From Acidobacteriota bacterium (GTDB taxonomy: Bacteria > Acidobacteriota > Terriglobia > Acidiferrales > UBA7541), in the NCBI GenBank assembly GCA_021324935.1, contig JAJPIE010000012.1:62001-126000 (forward strand): DNA of 64,000 nt, read 5' to 3'. Below, one piece after another: positions 42,582 through 51,847 of the stretch (within the stretch, counting starts at the first letter, position 1; the number at the start of each line of letters is the position of its first letter). The notes under the pieces are model-generated. The model had not been told where the DNA came from. It saw only the letters and a list, made by a program, of their open reading frames with translations, and did no database searches. Both the position numbers and the translations under genes were made by a program.

Positions 42582-44054
42582 CTATTTTCCTTGCCATGCG
42601 ACCTGGTTTTCGTCTACTCGACCACGCCGCCTCACGTCGATGCCAAGCCGTTCGATTTTCTGATTGAGGGTGGAAAGGGGTATCAAAAATCGCTCGGCAG
42701 CCTCCGTCTGGTTCCAGCCGGTTCGTTCCAGCATATCCACGATAATGCGGCGCTCGACTTCATCGATGATTTGGAACAAGGAAGGATTGGGATTGTCAGC
42801 CGCCGAGCGCGCACCGGGCTCACCCGGCAAAGGCGGCAAAAACTCCGAAAGTTGCAGACGCACTCCGCGCACAATTTCCTTGCTGCGGACAGCCTCCGGC
42901 AGAAGATCCACGTCCACGCGCTCCTGGGTGGAAAGAACCACGGCGCGCTCCACGACGTTCTCTAGCTCGCGCACGTTTCCTGGCCAGTCATAATCCATCA
43001 GAAGCTTCATGGTGGACGGAGTGAACTGGCGCAGCGGCTTGGCATTTTCCTGACAGAAGCGCCCGAGAAAATGCGCCAGCAATAAGGGTATATCTTCGCG
43101 GCGTTCGCGCAGCGGCGGCAGATGCAGATGAATCACATTCAAACGGTGATAAAGGTCTTCGCGAAATCGCCCTTCCTTCACCAAGGAAAGCAGATCGATA
43201 TTGGAAGCCGCCACGATGCGGACATCGACCTTGATCTGTTCGGTACCTCCGAGGCGCATGAATTCGCGTTCTTGAATCACGCGAAGCAGCTTGGCCTGCG
43301 TCTCCGGACTAACGGTGGCAATTTCATCGAAGAAAATCGTGCCCTGGTCGGCCACCTCGAACAGGCCTTTCTTCGAAGCAACCGCGCTCGTGAAGGCGCC
43401 CTTCACATGTCCAAACAATTGAGATTCGAGCAAATCCACGGGAATGGAGCCGGTGTTCACCGGAACGAACGCGCGGTCCGCCCGTGGGGAAGCCGAGTGG
43501 ATGGCCTTGGCGATCAGTTCTTTTCCGGTGCCGCTTTCACCGCTGATTAGTACCGTGGAGCGGGAAGGTCCCACTTGCGATACCAGATCCAGGAGCGCCA
43601 GCATTTTGTCGCTCTTGCCGATAATGTTGGGGAAATTAAAGCGCTGCTTCAGGGCCCGCTTGAGCTGCAGGTTTTCCTCCCGCAAACGATGGGCTTCCAC
43701 GGCCTGCGCCACCTGGGCTAGCAATTCGTCGTTGGACCAGGGTTTGGTGATGTAGTCCATCGCGCCGCTTTTGAATGCGGCGCGAGCCATTTCGATAGAG
43801 CCATACGCGGTGATGAGAACGATGGGTAAATGAGGATTGAGCAGACGGATTTCCTTGAGCAGCTCGATGCCGTTGCGGTCCGGCAAGCTGACATCCAAGA
43901 GAAGCAGATCGAAAGGCTCTTCGCCGAGGCGGGCCAGGCCGGATTGCGCGTTTTCCGCGCTGGCTACTTGGTAGCCTTCCGTCTTCAGCAGAAGCTCGAG
44001 ACCTTCGCGAATCTCGGACTCGTCATCCACAACAAGTATGGAACCCTTAGGCAT
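42582..44054 (-). CDS. NtrC-family sigma-54 response regulator (PrsR/AtoC-like)
   Basis: A protein of 490 residues. The receiver domain has phospho-acceptor D54, the acidic pair D10-D11 and K104. The AAA+ domain has Walker A GESGTGKE (172-179), Walker B-like IFFDEIAT, and the sigma-54 contact loop as GAFTSA (219-224), a common variant of GAFTGA. The C-terminal Fis-type HTH begins near residue 440 (GWNQTEAAERFLI). It activates sigma-54 promoters when phosphorylated. Its start lies inside the end of the kinase gene (8 bp overlap), so the two work as a pair. Location at the head of the polysaccharide locus suggests control of that locus. Confidence 0.92.
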   Translation of the reverse strand: MPKGSILVVDDESEIREGLELLLKTEGYQVASAENAQSGLARLGEEPFDLLLLDVSLPDRNGIELLKEIRLLNPHLPIVLITAYGSIEMARAAFKSGAMDYITKPWSNDELLAQVAQAVEAHRLREENLQLKRALKQRFNFPNIIGKSDKMLALLDLVSQVGPSRSTVLISGESGTGKELIAKAIHSASPRADRAFVPVNTGSIPVDLLESQLFGHVKGAFTSAVASKKGLFEVADQGTIFFDEIATVSPETQAKLLRVIQEREFMRLGGTEQIKVDVRIVAASNIDLLSLVKEGRFREDLYHRLNVIHLHLPPLRERREDIPLLLAHFLGRFCQENAKPLRQFTPSTMKLLMDYDWPGNVRELENVVERAVVLSTQERVDVDLLPEAVRSKEIVRGVRLQLSEFLPPLPGEPGARSAADNPNPSLFQIIDEVERRIIVDMLERTGWNQTEAAERFLIPLSTLNQKIERLGIDVRRRGRVDENQVAWQGK

Positions 44055-46866
44055 GCACCGCGTTCCTTACCGCCGGAAATTCCACATGGAACGAAGTTCC
44101 CCGCCCCGGAGTGGAGCGCACATCAATCTTTCCGGCGTGCTCCTTGATGATCCCATAGCTCACGGACAAGCCGAGTCCGGTGCCGCGCCCGCCCGGCTTG
44201 GTCGTGAAGAACGGATCGAATATTTTGTGGATGTGATCGCGGGGAATTCCGTTGCCCGTGTCCGCGACCTCAATTTCCACGCTTCCATTGTGCGCGGCGG
44301 TGCGCACTTCCAGAGTCCCTCCTGTGGGCATGGCATCACGGGCATTCAAAAAGAGATTCAGGAACACTTGTTGCAATTTGTTGGCCGAGCCGCGCACCGC
44401 GGGAATCCCTTCAGTAAGATGCTTGACCACCTGAATCTGTGACGTTTTTAGCGGGTGAGCGACCAAAGACAATGTTTCTTCCACAACGCGGTTAACGTCC
44501 ACGTCCGCCAGCGCGCTTGGGCCGGTGCGTGAAAAGTTCAGCAGGTTGTTGACGATCTCGCTGGCACGAAACGTCTGCTTGACGATCTTTTCGATGATCG
44601 CCTGGCGCGGATCTCCCGGGGGCATTTGGCGCGCGAGCATCTGAATATAGTTGGAAATGACCGCCAGGGGGGTATTTACTTCATGCGCGACGCCGGCCGC
44701 AAGCAAACCCAAGGATGTCAGCTTTTCGGTCTGCGACATCTGCTCTTCCATGCGTTCGCGCTGGGTAACATCGTCGAACAGAAGGAGTCTCCCGATTCGT
44801 TCGCCGGATTTGCTCACCAGCGGGGTGATCGAAACGTTCAGCACCATGGATTGACCCTTGTGCTGCAACCGCTGCTTGTAGATTCCGGTTACCAGTTCGG
44901 TCTCACCGCGGCTCGAGATTTCCTGCGCCAATTCGACCGGCAAAATACCCGCCAGCGGCTGCCCCACGGCATCCAGGCGAGAGACCTGGAAGAGTTGTTC
45001 CATCCGGCTGTTCCAGGCTTCCACGGTGCCGTACAGATCCACGGCAAGAACACCGACGTTGAGCGACTCCACGATGTTTTCGCTGAAATCTTTCAATCGC
45101 GCCACTTCGAACGCTTTCTGCTCGAGCGTCGTATACAACTGCGAATTGTCCAGCGCGATGGCAAGATACCCGGCGATGGTTTGTATCAATTCGACGTCGT
45201 CACTGGAGAGGAAATCGCCGTCCACCGTTTTCCCGAGCCCAAGGAACGCAACCGTATGCTCGCGAATGCGGCAAGGGATGTAATAGTTCAGGTCGAGCTG
45301 CTCGATCGTGCGGCGCACGCTTTCAGAAGCATCCGCCACGTTGCGAGAGGACTCAAAGAAAATCGGACTGTTGGCAAATTCGGGCTGGGCCGTTTTCAAA
45401 AAACTCAAATCAAGCCCCTCGCTGAGGCGGACGCCCATGGAACGCGCCAAGCGCATCTCTCCCGGATTCTGTGAGTCTTCGACGAAGATCGCCAGTCGAT
45501 CCACGAGCAGCGTTTGCGAAACACGATCCATCACGGAGCCGAGCATTGGCTCGAGGCGAACTTCGTTGGTCAAGGTTCGGCCAAATTCGATGAGCGTTCG
45601 GCGATAATCAAGCCGGTCACGGTAAAAGAAACGGTCCAGGCGGGCCTGAATACCTTCGCGAAACGGGTGAAACAAGAACGCGGCCACAACAATGGCGATC
45701 ATGCCGCCCACCGAGCCGGTAGTCTGTAGATGGAAAATCTCGGCGATCAGCGCCACCAATCCGAAGTACACCGCGGCCACGGCCGCGGTGGCCGCTGTAT
45801 AAGCCAAACCGCGCTTGAAGATGATGTCCACGTCCATTAAGCGGTAGCGGATAATGGCGTATCCGAAGCAAAGGGGGATCAGAACCAGGCTGAGCGCGGA
45901 AAATTGCATCCAGGAGCGTGTGGCCGCGTCAAAAATGTAAGGCAGAATGTAGAGCACCGTGAAGGGAAGGCTGCCGGCAAGGGTTCCTCCGGTCAGCCAC
46001 TTCAATTGTTGCCGCAACACGCCCGAGCGCGTAGTGCGATAGCTCCAGTTGAAGATCAGTCCGGCGGCCAAAAAGTAGAGACCCAGATAGCCGAGTTCCA
46101 ATTGATCCAAGGCCACGCGGGACCGCGTGGTAGGCACAAATCCCATTGCATCGGACGCCGCCAGAGTGTGAACCACCAGCAGCACCAGCGCCGGGGCATA
46201 AACAACCCCCAACTTCATGAAGGACTTTCGCGACGATTCCGTGCGCTCGGGAAATACCAGCGCAAAGTGCAGGAGCAACGCCGGCGCAAGCAAACGCGCA
46301 ACGACGCTCGACCAGTACACTTCGAGGTCGAAGGCGTCGAGCTTTCCGCTGTATTGGAATGAATAAAGAACAAACGACACCAGGCAGAAGACGTAAAAGT
46401 GGACGGCGCGCGGAGCATTCCAACGGCGGGCAAAAATGAACAGGCCAATAAAAAGATAGAGGAGGCCAACAACGCGCAGGTAATTCTCCACGCTGATGGG
46501 TCGATTCGGAGGTGTCGTCACCAGGCGAGTTTCAAATTCCTCGCCATTTCGCTCTAATTTGTAGCGAAGCAGGGTCCACTGCCCTGCACGGTAGAGGCGG
46601 CGGGCAACGAGGGCCGCCTTTGGGACGGGAACGTCGTTAATGGCAATCAGCACATCGCCCGGATGAATACCCGCGGCTGCGGCCGGTGAATCGGGGGCTA
46701 CTTTCCAGGCTTCCACACCCGCAGGCCCGTCCGACCAAGCGACTCCGTCGTCGACCAGGTCATAGCGGGAGCGCTGCACGAAGTTGTACCAGGAGAAAAC
46801 GATGGCGGCTAGCGTCGCTAGTGCCAGCACCACTGCTCCCACTCGTACGCGCAATCGTTGTCGCAT
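44047..46866 (-). CDS. PDZ-containing membrane sensor histidine kinase (PrsK-like)
   Basis: A protein of 939 residues. After a first membrane helix comes a periplasmic PDZ domain (about 45-120; PAAAAGIHPGDVLIAIND). About eight membrane helices follow (about 130-400), then a GAF domain (about 430-580), a PAS domain (about 600-700), HisKA with H728 in AAGVAHEVNTPL, and HATPase_c with NLFLNARDAM, DTGNGIP and GTGLGLS. The layout resembles PrsK of PrsK/PrsR systems linked to exopolysaccharide and protein sorting. A sigma-54-like promoter lies 44-59 bases before its ATG. Confidence 0.92.
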   Translation of the reverse strand: MRQRLRVRVGAVVLALATLAAIVFSWYNFVQRSRYDLVDDGVAWSDGPAGVEAWKVAPDSPAAAAGIHPGDVLIAINDVPVPKAALVARRLYRAGQWTLLRYKLERNGEEFETRLVTTPPNRPISVENYLRVVGLLYLFIGLFIFARRWNAPRAVHFYVFCLVSFVLYSFQYSGKLDAFDLEVYWSSVVARLLAPALLLHFALVFPERTESSRKSFMKLGVVYAPALVLLVVHTLAASDAMGFVPTTRSRVALDQLELGYLGLYFLAAGLIFNWSYRTTRSGVLRQQLKWLTGGTLAGSLPFTVLYILPYIFDAATRSWMQFSALSLVLIPLCFGYAIIRYRLMDVDIIFKRGLAYTAATAAVAAVYFGLVALIAEIFHLQTTGSVGGMIAIVVAAFLFHPFREGIQARLDRFFYRDRLDYRRTLIEFGRTLTNEVRLEPMLGSVMDRVSQTLLVDRLAIFVEDSQNPGEMRLARSMGVRLSEGLDLSFLKTAQPEFANSPIFFESSRNVADASESVRRTIEQLDLNYYIPCRIREHTVAFLGLGKTVDGDFLSSDDVELIQTIAGYLAIALDNSQLYTTLEQKAFEVARLKDFSENIVESLNVGVLAVDLYGTVEAWNSRMEQLFQVSRLDAVGQPLAGILPVELAQEISSRGETELVTGIYKQRLQHKGQSMVLNVSITPLVSKSGERIGRLLLFDDVTQRERMEEQMSQTEKLTSLGLLAAGVAHEVNTPLAVISNYIQMLARQMPPGDPRQAIIEKIVKQTFRASEIVNNLLNFSRTGPSALADVDVNRVVEETLSLVAHPLKTSQIQVVKHLTEGIPAVRGSANKLQQVFLNLFLNARDAMPTGGTLEVRTAAHNGSVEIEVADTGNGIPRDHIHKIFDPFFTTKPGGRGTGLGLSVSYGIIKEHAGKIDVRSTPGRGTSFHVEFPAVRNAVHA

Positions 46867-46909
46867 GGACCCCCGTATCCTGCTTACACCCTATCGTACT
46901 CGGTATCGC

Positions 46910-46925
46910 TGCAACTGCTCTTCCA
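46910..46925 (-). promoter_or_regulatory. Candidate sigma-54 promoter (-24/-12)
   Basis: The minus strand reads TGGAAGAGCAGTTGCA: GG (46924-46923) and GC (46912-46911) stand exactly ten bases apart and the TTGCA end matches the -12 element, while the middle of the -24 element is degenerate. The start of transcription would lie about 33 bases before ATG 46866. Since the operon encodes a sigma-54 activator, self-activation is likely. Confidence 0.5.
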
Positions 46926-46970
46926 ATCTTTGGTAGACTTCGAGACCCATATCTGGATGCAAATAAACAT

Positions 46971-46986
46971 GTTATGGATGCATAAC
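46971..46986. promoter_or_regulatory. Dyad GTTATG-N4-CATAAC, candidate activator site
   Basis: A perfect 6-bp inverted repeat with a 4-base spacer lies about 46-61 bases upstream of the candidate -24 element, a place suited to an upstream activating sequence of an NtrC-type regulator. Binding by the response regulator of this operon is inferred. Confidence 0.35.
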
Positions 46987-47053
46987 CGGGGTGGGAAGAT
47001 GGGTATCCAATTTCTAATAGTGCGACTATGTCTTTCCAGATGTTCGTTTTCAA

Positions 47054-48829
47054 CTAGAACTGCAGACTTACGCCCCCGCGAAAACTCCGAAATGCAGGAA
47101 CCAGGAGGACCTGCCCATCCCGCGTATTCACGGGAACATATCCCTGGGCCAACAAGTTATCGCATTCCGCGTTGGCTTCCCAGCGACCAAACAGGATTTT
47201 TGGCAGCGGTTGGCGAATTCCAACATTCAGGTACGGACCTACCTGGTATTCCGTCTCACCATAAGAATCTACCCGCGACAAGGCACGTCCACTGATCCAT
47301 TTATAGCCCAGGCTCAGATGCGTTCCGCTCTGCGGAATTCGCGTAGTGATTTTTGCAGCCACCGATTGGCGCTGAGCGCTGCGCAATCCATCTCGCAAGC
47401 CGCTGTCGATCTCTGCGATCGGCACCAGTGCCCCGGAGAACGCATAAATTGCGGTCAATTCCAAGTCCTCGCTAAGCTTTTGCCGCAGGGCGACGCGACC
47501 GCCCCAATTGTTCGAGGCGCCGCCATCGTAGGCGAATCCCTTGGAGTAGAAATCCTGAAAATACTCCTCGGGTGGCAACCCGTTACCTCGGCCAAACAGC
47601 GCGATGTGGCTATTGTCGTCATGAAAGGCGGCAATCTGAAAGATTCCCCGCGCGCCGAGCCGCTTTTCTGCCGCCAGTTCTTCATGCCGGCCACTTTCCA
47701 GGACTGGGTGCCCTCTCCGCAGAAGAAGTGCCGGAAAGGCATCCAACTGATTCAGGGCATCGGTCAGGACACCCGGGGCATCGGTCCCTTGCAGATCAGC
47801 GGCAAGCGCATCATTCAAACGAGTCCCATTGGGCAAAGCGGCATAGATGGTATCGAGATTCCAATTTGGGGTCAGCCGGGACTCCAACTTCACACTCGCA
47901 TTCAAGTTGGATGCCGGCATTCCCATCCCAACAAGGACATATTGACCGTCCGCCCGAACGAGAAAGCGGTCACCCAGGGCAAGCGATTCTGCTTGATCGA
48001 GCCGCACGCCGCGAAAGGTCAAGCCACTGGCGCCCAATTTGGCCTCGCGGAGAACTACGGTGCTGGAGGGACCAGTGTGCGACGAACCGGATGGCAGCCA
48101 AACGGCAGCAATTCCCCCGGCAGGAGATTCGTCGTCTGGTGTAATCTGGCCGGCAAATACGACTCGGTCATCGCCGTGAATTCTCTGGTCGTAGGCGAAT
48201 TCCGTGCCCGGCGCGGCCGCGACGTTGGACACGGAGCCTGGCCGCCGCGCTCCATCGGTCAAGGCAAGGATTCCCAGTGGGCGCTGGATATGCTGTTCGA
48301 CAACAACGGAGGAGGTGATGGTTCCCGGGGCTTCGCTGTCGTCCCACTGCAAAACTGGCCGCAATCCCGGCGCGGATCGCAAAACCCACTTCCAATCATC
48401 CGGATCGGCGGCCGTGGCCACAGGCGGCCTGCGCAATTGCTCAATCGAAGAAAACATCGTCTCCAGCTGGATACGAACGGTGGTGGTCAAGTTCGCGGAA
48501 ATCTGAACGTGCCGCTGAACGTAGGGAAGGAATCCTGCAAGGGTAACGCGCACAGTGTACGCGCCAGGAAGCAGTTTCTCTCCGCTAAAAATTCCTTGGG
48601 TATTTGTGAGGTAGATATACGAGGAAGATACGCCGGGGGCTTCCCGGCAGATCACAACAGAGGCGCCCATCTGCGGAATGCCATCGGAATCGCGAACCAA
48701 GCCGGAAATGGTGCCGTCTTTGGGAACGTACTTGCTATTATTTTGCGCCGCAGCGGGACTTGCGCCACAGGTCACACCAAGAGAGGATGCCAAGAACACT
48801 CCCAGGCACAGGAGCGCACTGTGCTTCAC
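47054..48829 (-). CDS. Outer-membrane protein with carboxypeptidase-regulatory-like domain, TonB-receptor-like barrel
   Basis: A protein of 591 residues with a signal peptide (about 1-28). A carboxypeptidase D regulatory-like Ig domain follows (about 38-125), with GTISGLVRDSDGIPQMGASV and LPGAYTVRVTLAGF. The remaining 450 residues alternate polar and hydrophobic residues and end in an aromatic residue (VSLQF), as in outer-membrane beta barrels. It is shorter than normal TonB receptors (about 1,000) and no clear plug domain is seen. It follows the GWxTD gene by four bases, so the two are co-expressed. The function is unknown. Confidence 0.7.
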   Translation of the reverse strand: MKHSALLCLGVFLASSLGVTCGASPAAAQNNSKYVPKDGTISGLVRDSDGIPQMGASVVICREAPGVSSSYIYLTNTQGIFSGEKLLPGAYTVRVTLAGFLPYVQRHVQISANLTTTVRIQLETMFSSIEQLRRPPVATAADPDDWKWVLRSAPGLRPVLQWDDSEAPGTITSSVVVEQHIQRPLGILALTDGARRPGSVSNVAAAPGTEFAYDQRIHGDDRVVFAGQITPDDESPAGGIAAVWLPSGSSHTGPSSTVVLREAKLGASGLTFRGVRLDQAESLALGDRFLVRADGQYVLVGMGMPASNLNASVKLESRLTPNWNLDTIYAALPNGTRLNDALAADLQGTDAPGVLTDALNQLDAFPALLLRRGHPVLESGRHEELAAEKRLGARGIFQIAAFHDDNSHIALFGRGNGLPPEEYFQDFYSKGFAYDGGASNNWGGRVALRQKLSEDLELTAIYAFSGALVPIAEIDSGLRDGLRSAQRQSVAAKITTRIPQSGTHLSLGYKWISGRALSRVDSYGETEYQVGPYLNVGIRQPLPKILFGRWEANAECDNLLAQGYVPVNTRDGQVLLVPAFRSFRGGVSLQF

Positions 48830-48833
48830 TCAA

Positions 48834-50549
48834 TTACCTCCCTGGCGTGGCGTTCGACGCTGTCTTCTGATCCGCCGGATTCTTTACGGAGAATTCGGCA
48901 GAACGCGAGATCGTGACGTTCGCCAACGAGTCCGTCGCATTAACCTCGAGAGTATACTTGCCAGGAGCCAAAGTGGCTAGTGGCAACAGCCTTTCAATCG
49001 TGACCTGGTCGCCCGTCTCCTTGAGGTCTGCAGAGGTCAACTTGAACTGCATCCCAGGGACCAGTTCGTTACCCTTTTTCACGGTGAACAGGAAGCTAGC
49101 ATTATTCTTGTGTGTCTTTTCGTCGGCCTTCAAATTGTAAATCTGCAAGTAAATGCCGAGCTTATCGGCGGTTGTGAAATCGCCATCCAACCGCGGCCGC
49201 ACCTTCGATGACCCCAGCACGAACTGGCCGCTGCCGATCTGTTTTGCAGGAACATGTTCGATCTGGTCCGCGAGGATCAGCGTGCTCGCATCGAGCTTAT
49301 CGTCTTCGTAACGCGGAACTGCGAGTCGCGAATTGACTGCACCCACGTTCCCGCTGTTTACATCCTTGATGACGATATCCAGGCGATAGAGGCCGGGACG
49401 CAGTGGCAGCGCCTTCTGATAAACCGAGGACTGCCTCTGCGAAAGTTTGTAAAGCGATTCCGGATAATCGCGGGTCAGTGGATCTTCAAATGTCTGCACG
49501 ATTCGTCCGGTCAGGGTACTCACGCGCCCGAAGATGTTGAGCTCCGCGGTGTACACGCCATCCTTGTCTTTGAACTGCAACTGGTTGTTCGGAAGTTGCA
49601 CAGTAATGGGCACCAGCACCGTGTCATTTGTGATCTTCAGGAAATCGGTGCGGTAATTGAACTTCACATCGTCGCGCACCATGCGCGAGGTGACCAACGC
49701 TTCCAAGTCCTTATACTTCACTTCGGGCGGACGCTGTACTTTTGCGTAAAGTTCGAGCCGGGTGAACTCGTTTAGGCTGGCAGGCTCGCCTCCCAGCGCA
49801 GTCGGCAAATGGGTGCCGTCGGAACGCGTAAAGCGGTCGGTTTTCGAAGCCAGGCCCATCGATTCCATCAAGCTCAAACCCGCACCAGGGACGTAAAGCA
49901 GCGCGTCCTTTTCGGACGGGTCCATGGTCAGGTGATATTCACCCGATCCGGATGGATCCACAAATTCCAGCTCCACATTTTCCTGGATGCCTTCCAGGTA
50001 GCGATAGCGCCAACGCTCCCAGGGGTAGGTGGTTGTCTCGCCGCCGCCCTCTTCCATCGGGCGATCGTAGGTGCCGCCAGTGGGGTGCGACTCGATTTCG
50101 TCAGGAGGACCCCAAATGATGTAGATGCGGCCGCGGTCCGTTTTCCAACCGGGAATGCCCGAAGCGAAGTGCTCGTTGGCATAGGCAATCCGGCGGTAGT
50201 GCTCTTCCTTGAAATCGTCGCCCGGCATGTCCGGGTTGCTGCTGCGGCGCAGCCAGAATTGCTCTATAAACTGTTCGCGTTCTTCGTTAGTTTGCAACTG
50301 CAGGAATGCAGTCCGTTCTTCCGGGGAGATGATGTAAACGACGTCTTCGTTCAGCCACGTCTTGAAGGAGTTGTCCAACTCCTTGTAGGTCTTCTTGATT
50401 CTTTCTCTTTGCTCTTTGGTGAGCTTGGTATTCTGAGGAATGGACTGAGCATTGGGATCGGGAGCCTGCTCCTGCTGAGCAGAGAGGGGAAGGGTGAGCA
50501 GCGTGGACGCCGCGAGGACCGCCGAAAACCTTCGAAAGATCATAGACAT
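48834..50549 (-). CDS. GWxTD-domain secreted protein
   Basis: A protein of 571 residues with a signal peptide (about 1-25, hydrophobic then AQQEQA). The GWxTD domain lies at about 60-210 and includes FIEQFWLRRSSNP, the name motif GWKTDRGRIYIIWGPPDEIE, and YPWERWRYRY. Two beta-rich regions follow (about 250-560), probably Ig-like. GWxTD proteins are frequent in Acidobacteriota and Gemmatimonadota and have no known function. The gene is read from a strong sigma-70 promoter and leads the barrel gene. Confidence 0.88.
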   Translation of the reverse strand: MSMIFRRFSAVLAASTLLTLPLSAQQEQAPDPNAQSIPQNTKLTKEQRERIKKTYKELDNSFKTWLNEDVVYIISPEERTAFLQLQTNEEREQFIEQFWLRRSSNPDMPGDDFKEEHYRRIAYANEHFASGIPGWKTDRGRIYIIWGPPDEIESHPTGGTYDRPMEEGGGETTTYPWERWRYRYLEGIQENVELEFVDPSGSGEYHLTMDPSEKDALLYVPGAGLSLMESMGLASKTDRFTRSDGTHLPTALGGEPASLNEFTRLELYAKVQRPPEVKYKDLEALVTSRMVRDDVKFNYRTDFLKITNDTVLVPITVQLPNNQLQFKDKDGVYTAELNIFGRVSTLTGRIVQTFEDPLTRDYPESLYKLSQRQSSVYQKALPLRPGLYRLDIVIKDVNSGNVGAVNSRLAVPRYEDDKLDASTLILADQIEHVPAKQIGSGQFVLGSSKVRPRLDGDFTTADKLGIYLQIYNLKADEKTHKNNASFLFTVKKGNELVPGMQFKLTSADLKETGDQVTIERLLPLATLAPGKYTLEVNATDSLANVTISRSAEFSVKNPADQKTASNATPGR

Positions 50550-50572
50550 GGAGACACCTTTACAGGCTATGG

Positions 50573-50601
50573 ATTCTAATCCCCTGGACGAACGCCGTCA
50601 A
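50573..50601 (-). promoter_or_regulatory. Sigma-70 promoter of the GWxTD operon
   Basis: On the minus strand TTGACG (50601-50596) is followed after 17 bases by TAGAAT (50578-50573), both near consensus. The start site would lie near 50566, giving a short leader with an AAAGG ribosome binding site before ATG 50549. Confidence 0.7.
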
Positions 50602-50708
50602 ATCGGGAATCTCATTCATTCAAAGACAGTTATCCCCCAATGCTCCTTAGACGGCAAAAGGGAAACATGGCGTTGCCCCACGGAATGTTTTAGTTGGGAA
50701 TAGGGGTA

Positions 50709-50996
50709 TTACTGCAAACGATGATTCTGCTCTTCGGAGACTACCAAAGAATCGAAAATTGCCAGAACGTGCCGCCTGTATTCCAGCATGCGGGAAAACA
50801 CGCTGCGGAGCTGAGGTTCGCGTTCCGCTTCACGGTGCCATTTGGCTAGTACCGCCGGGGGGACCTCAATATCCTGGCGAAGCTTTTCGGCGGAGTGTCC
50901 CCGAAGAAACAACCCATAGAAAAACGCCGCTTCCCGCTGCGGATACTCAAGATCCACCGTGAGTTCGACAGGTAGCGCAGTGGTCATCGTGGCCAT
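50709..50996 (-). CDS. Small 95-residue protein with HTH-like segment, hypothetical
   Basis: A charged protein of 95 residues. The middle part (HSAEKLRQDIEVPPAVLAKWHRE) has the spacing of a short helix-turn-helix, as in transposase-like or sigma-like HTHs, and the C-terminal part is helical. It seems related to small conserved Acidobacteriota proteins that I cannot name. It has its own promoter-like boxes (51008-51035) and is followed by the GWxTD promoter. A small DNA-binding role is only a guess. Confidence 0.6.
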   Translation of the reverse strand: MATMTTALPVELTVDLEYPQREAAFFYGLFLRGHSAEKLRQDIEVPPAVLAKWHREAEREPQLRSVFSRMLEYRRHVLAIFDSLVVSEEQNHRLQ

Positions 50997-51007
50997 AAGA
51001 AAAACGC

Positions 51008-51035
51008 AGTTTACTCAAATTCATCTTCACGTCAA
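51008..51035 (-). promoter_or_regulatory. Candidate sigma-70 promoter of the 95-residue gene
   Basis: On the minus strand TTGACG (51035-51030) is followed after 16 bases by TAAACT (51013-51008), ending 12 bases before ATG 50996. The -35 box is good, the -10 box moderate. A very short leader would result. Confidence 0.45.
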
Positions 51036-51125
51036 GTAGGACTCTGGTTTTCGTGCTACCGGCTGTTCAATACTCTGGATCTGCTGACAACCTCATCCCG
51101 CTTGACCGCTTCCAACCGGCATAGG

Positions 51126-51821
51126 ATGCTAAGATCCATGGGGAAGTTGCGCAAATCGTTTGCCCGCCGCACCGTGGGCCGAGTTCTGCGTTTTGGGGTG
51201 GCGCGGAGCCTGCGCTCGGTCGAGATTGACCCCGAAGAGTTTCGCCAGTTCCTGGCCAACAAGCATAATCTCTGGATTCCTCACTTTGGCCGGATGCGCG
51301 ACGTTCCCATCGAACAGATCGATGCCATTGCCAAGCGCCTGATTCTGGACTCCCAGCGAATTGCCTTGGCTCAAGGCGCGGGCTTCGGGCTGGGGGGAAT
51401 GCTGATGGTGTTGCCAGACGCCAGCCTGCTTACCATCATCACGCTTCGACTGATTCAACGGCTTTGCCTGCTGTACGGGTTCGTCGAAGACGATTCCGAA
51501 CGCCGAATGCAGATGTGGCTGGCGGCCGCTGGAGCGGCGGGAATCGATCTCGGCAAGGATCTTGCCGAGAAGCAACTTGCGGAAAAGCTGGCTCCGCGGA
51601 TTGCGGGACGTCTCGCGGTCCGTATCGGAGAAGAAAGTGCCGAAAAATGGGTGGGGCGCATAGTGCCGCTGGCCAGCTCGGCCATCGGTGGAGCGCTGAA
51701 CTATTCGTTCGTGCGCACCTGGGGGCGTCGCGTGCAACGCCATCTGCGCGAGAAGCACCTGGCGGAGCGAGCCGCAGCAGCACCGCCCGCGGCTTTCGCT
51801 CAACCGGTTCCGATCCGCTGA
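51126..51821 (+). CDS. EcsC-family protein
   Basis: A protein of about 231 residues. The central part with AQGAGFGLGGMLMVLPDASLLTIITLRLIQRLCLLYGF is typical of EcsC proteins, with an amphipathic to hydrophobic stretch, and AAAGAAGIDLGKDLAEKQLAEKLAPRIAGRL follows. The family is named after a Bacillus protein linked to the EcsAB transporter but has no biochemical role. ATG 51126 is preferred; ATG 51138 and a TTG at 51102 are possible. It is the first gene of a plus-strand run and diverges from the 95-residue gene. Confidence 0.75.
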   Translation: MLRSMGKLRKSFARRTVGRVLRFGVARSLRSVEIDPEEFRQFLANKHNLWIPHFGRMRDVPIEQIDAIAKRLILDSQRIALAQGAGFGLGGMLMVLPDASLLTIITLRLIQRLCLLYGFVEDDSERRMQMWLAAAGAAGIDLGKDLAEKQLAEKLAPRIAGRLAVRIGEESAEKWVGRIVPLASSAIGGALNYSFVRTWGRRVQRHLREKHLAERAAAAPPAAFAQPVPIR

Positions 51822-51847
51822 CTGCGGACTTCTATTGTGGTTCGAGC

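Noticed and set aside
47210..48916. Plus-strand frame of 568 codons opposite the barrel protein gene
   Set aside because: No family-like motifs; the minus-strand gene has a signal peptide, regulatory-like domain and close operon spacing.
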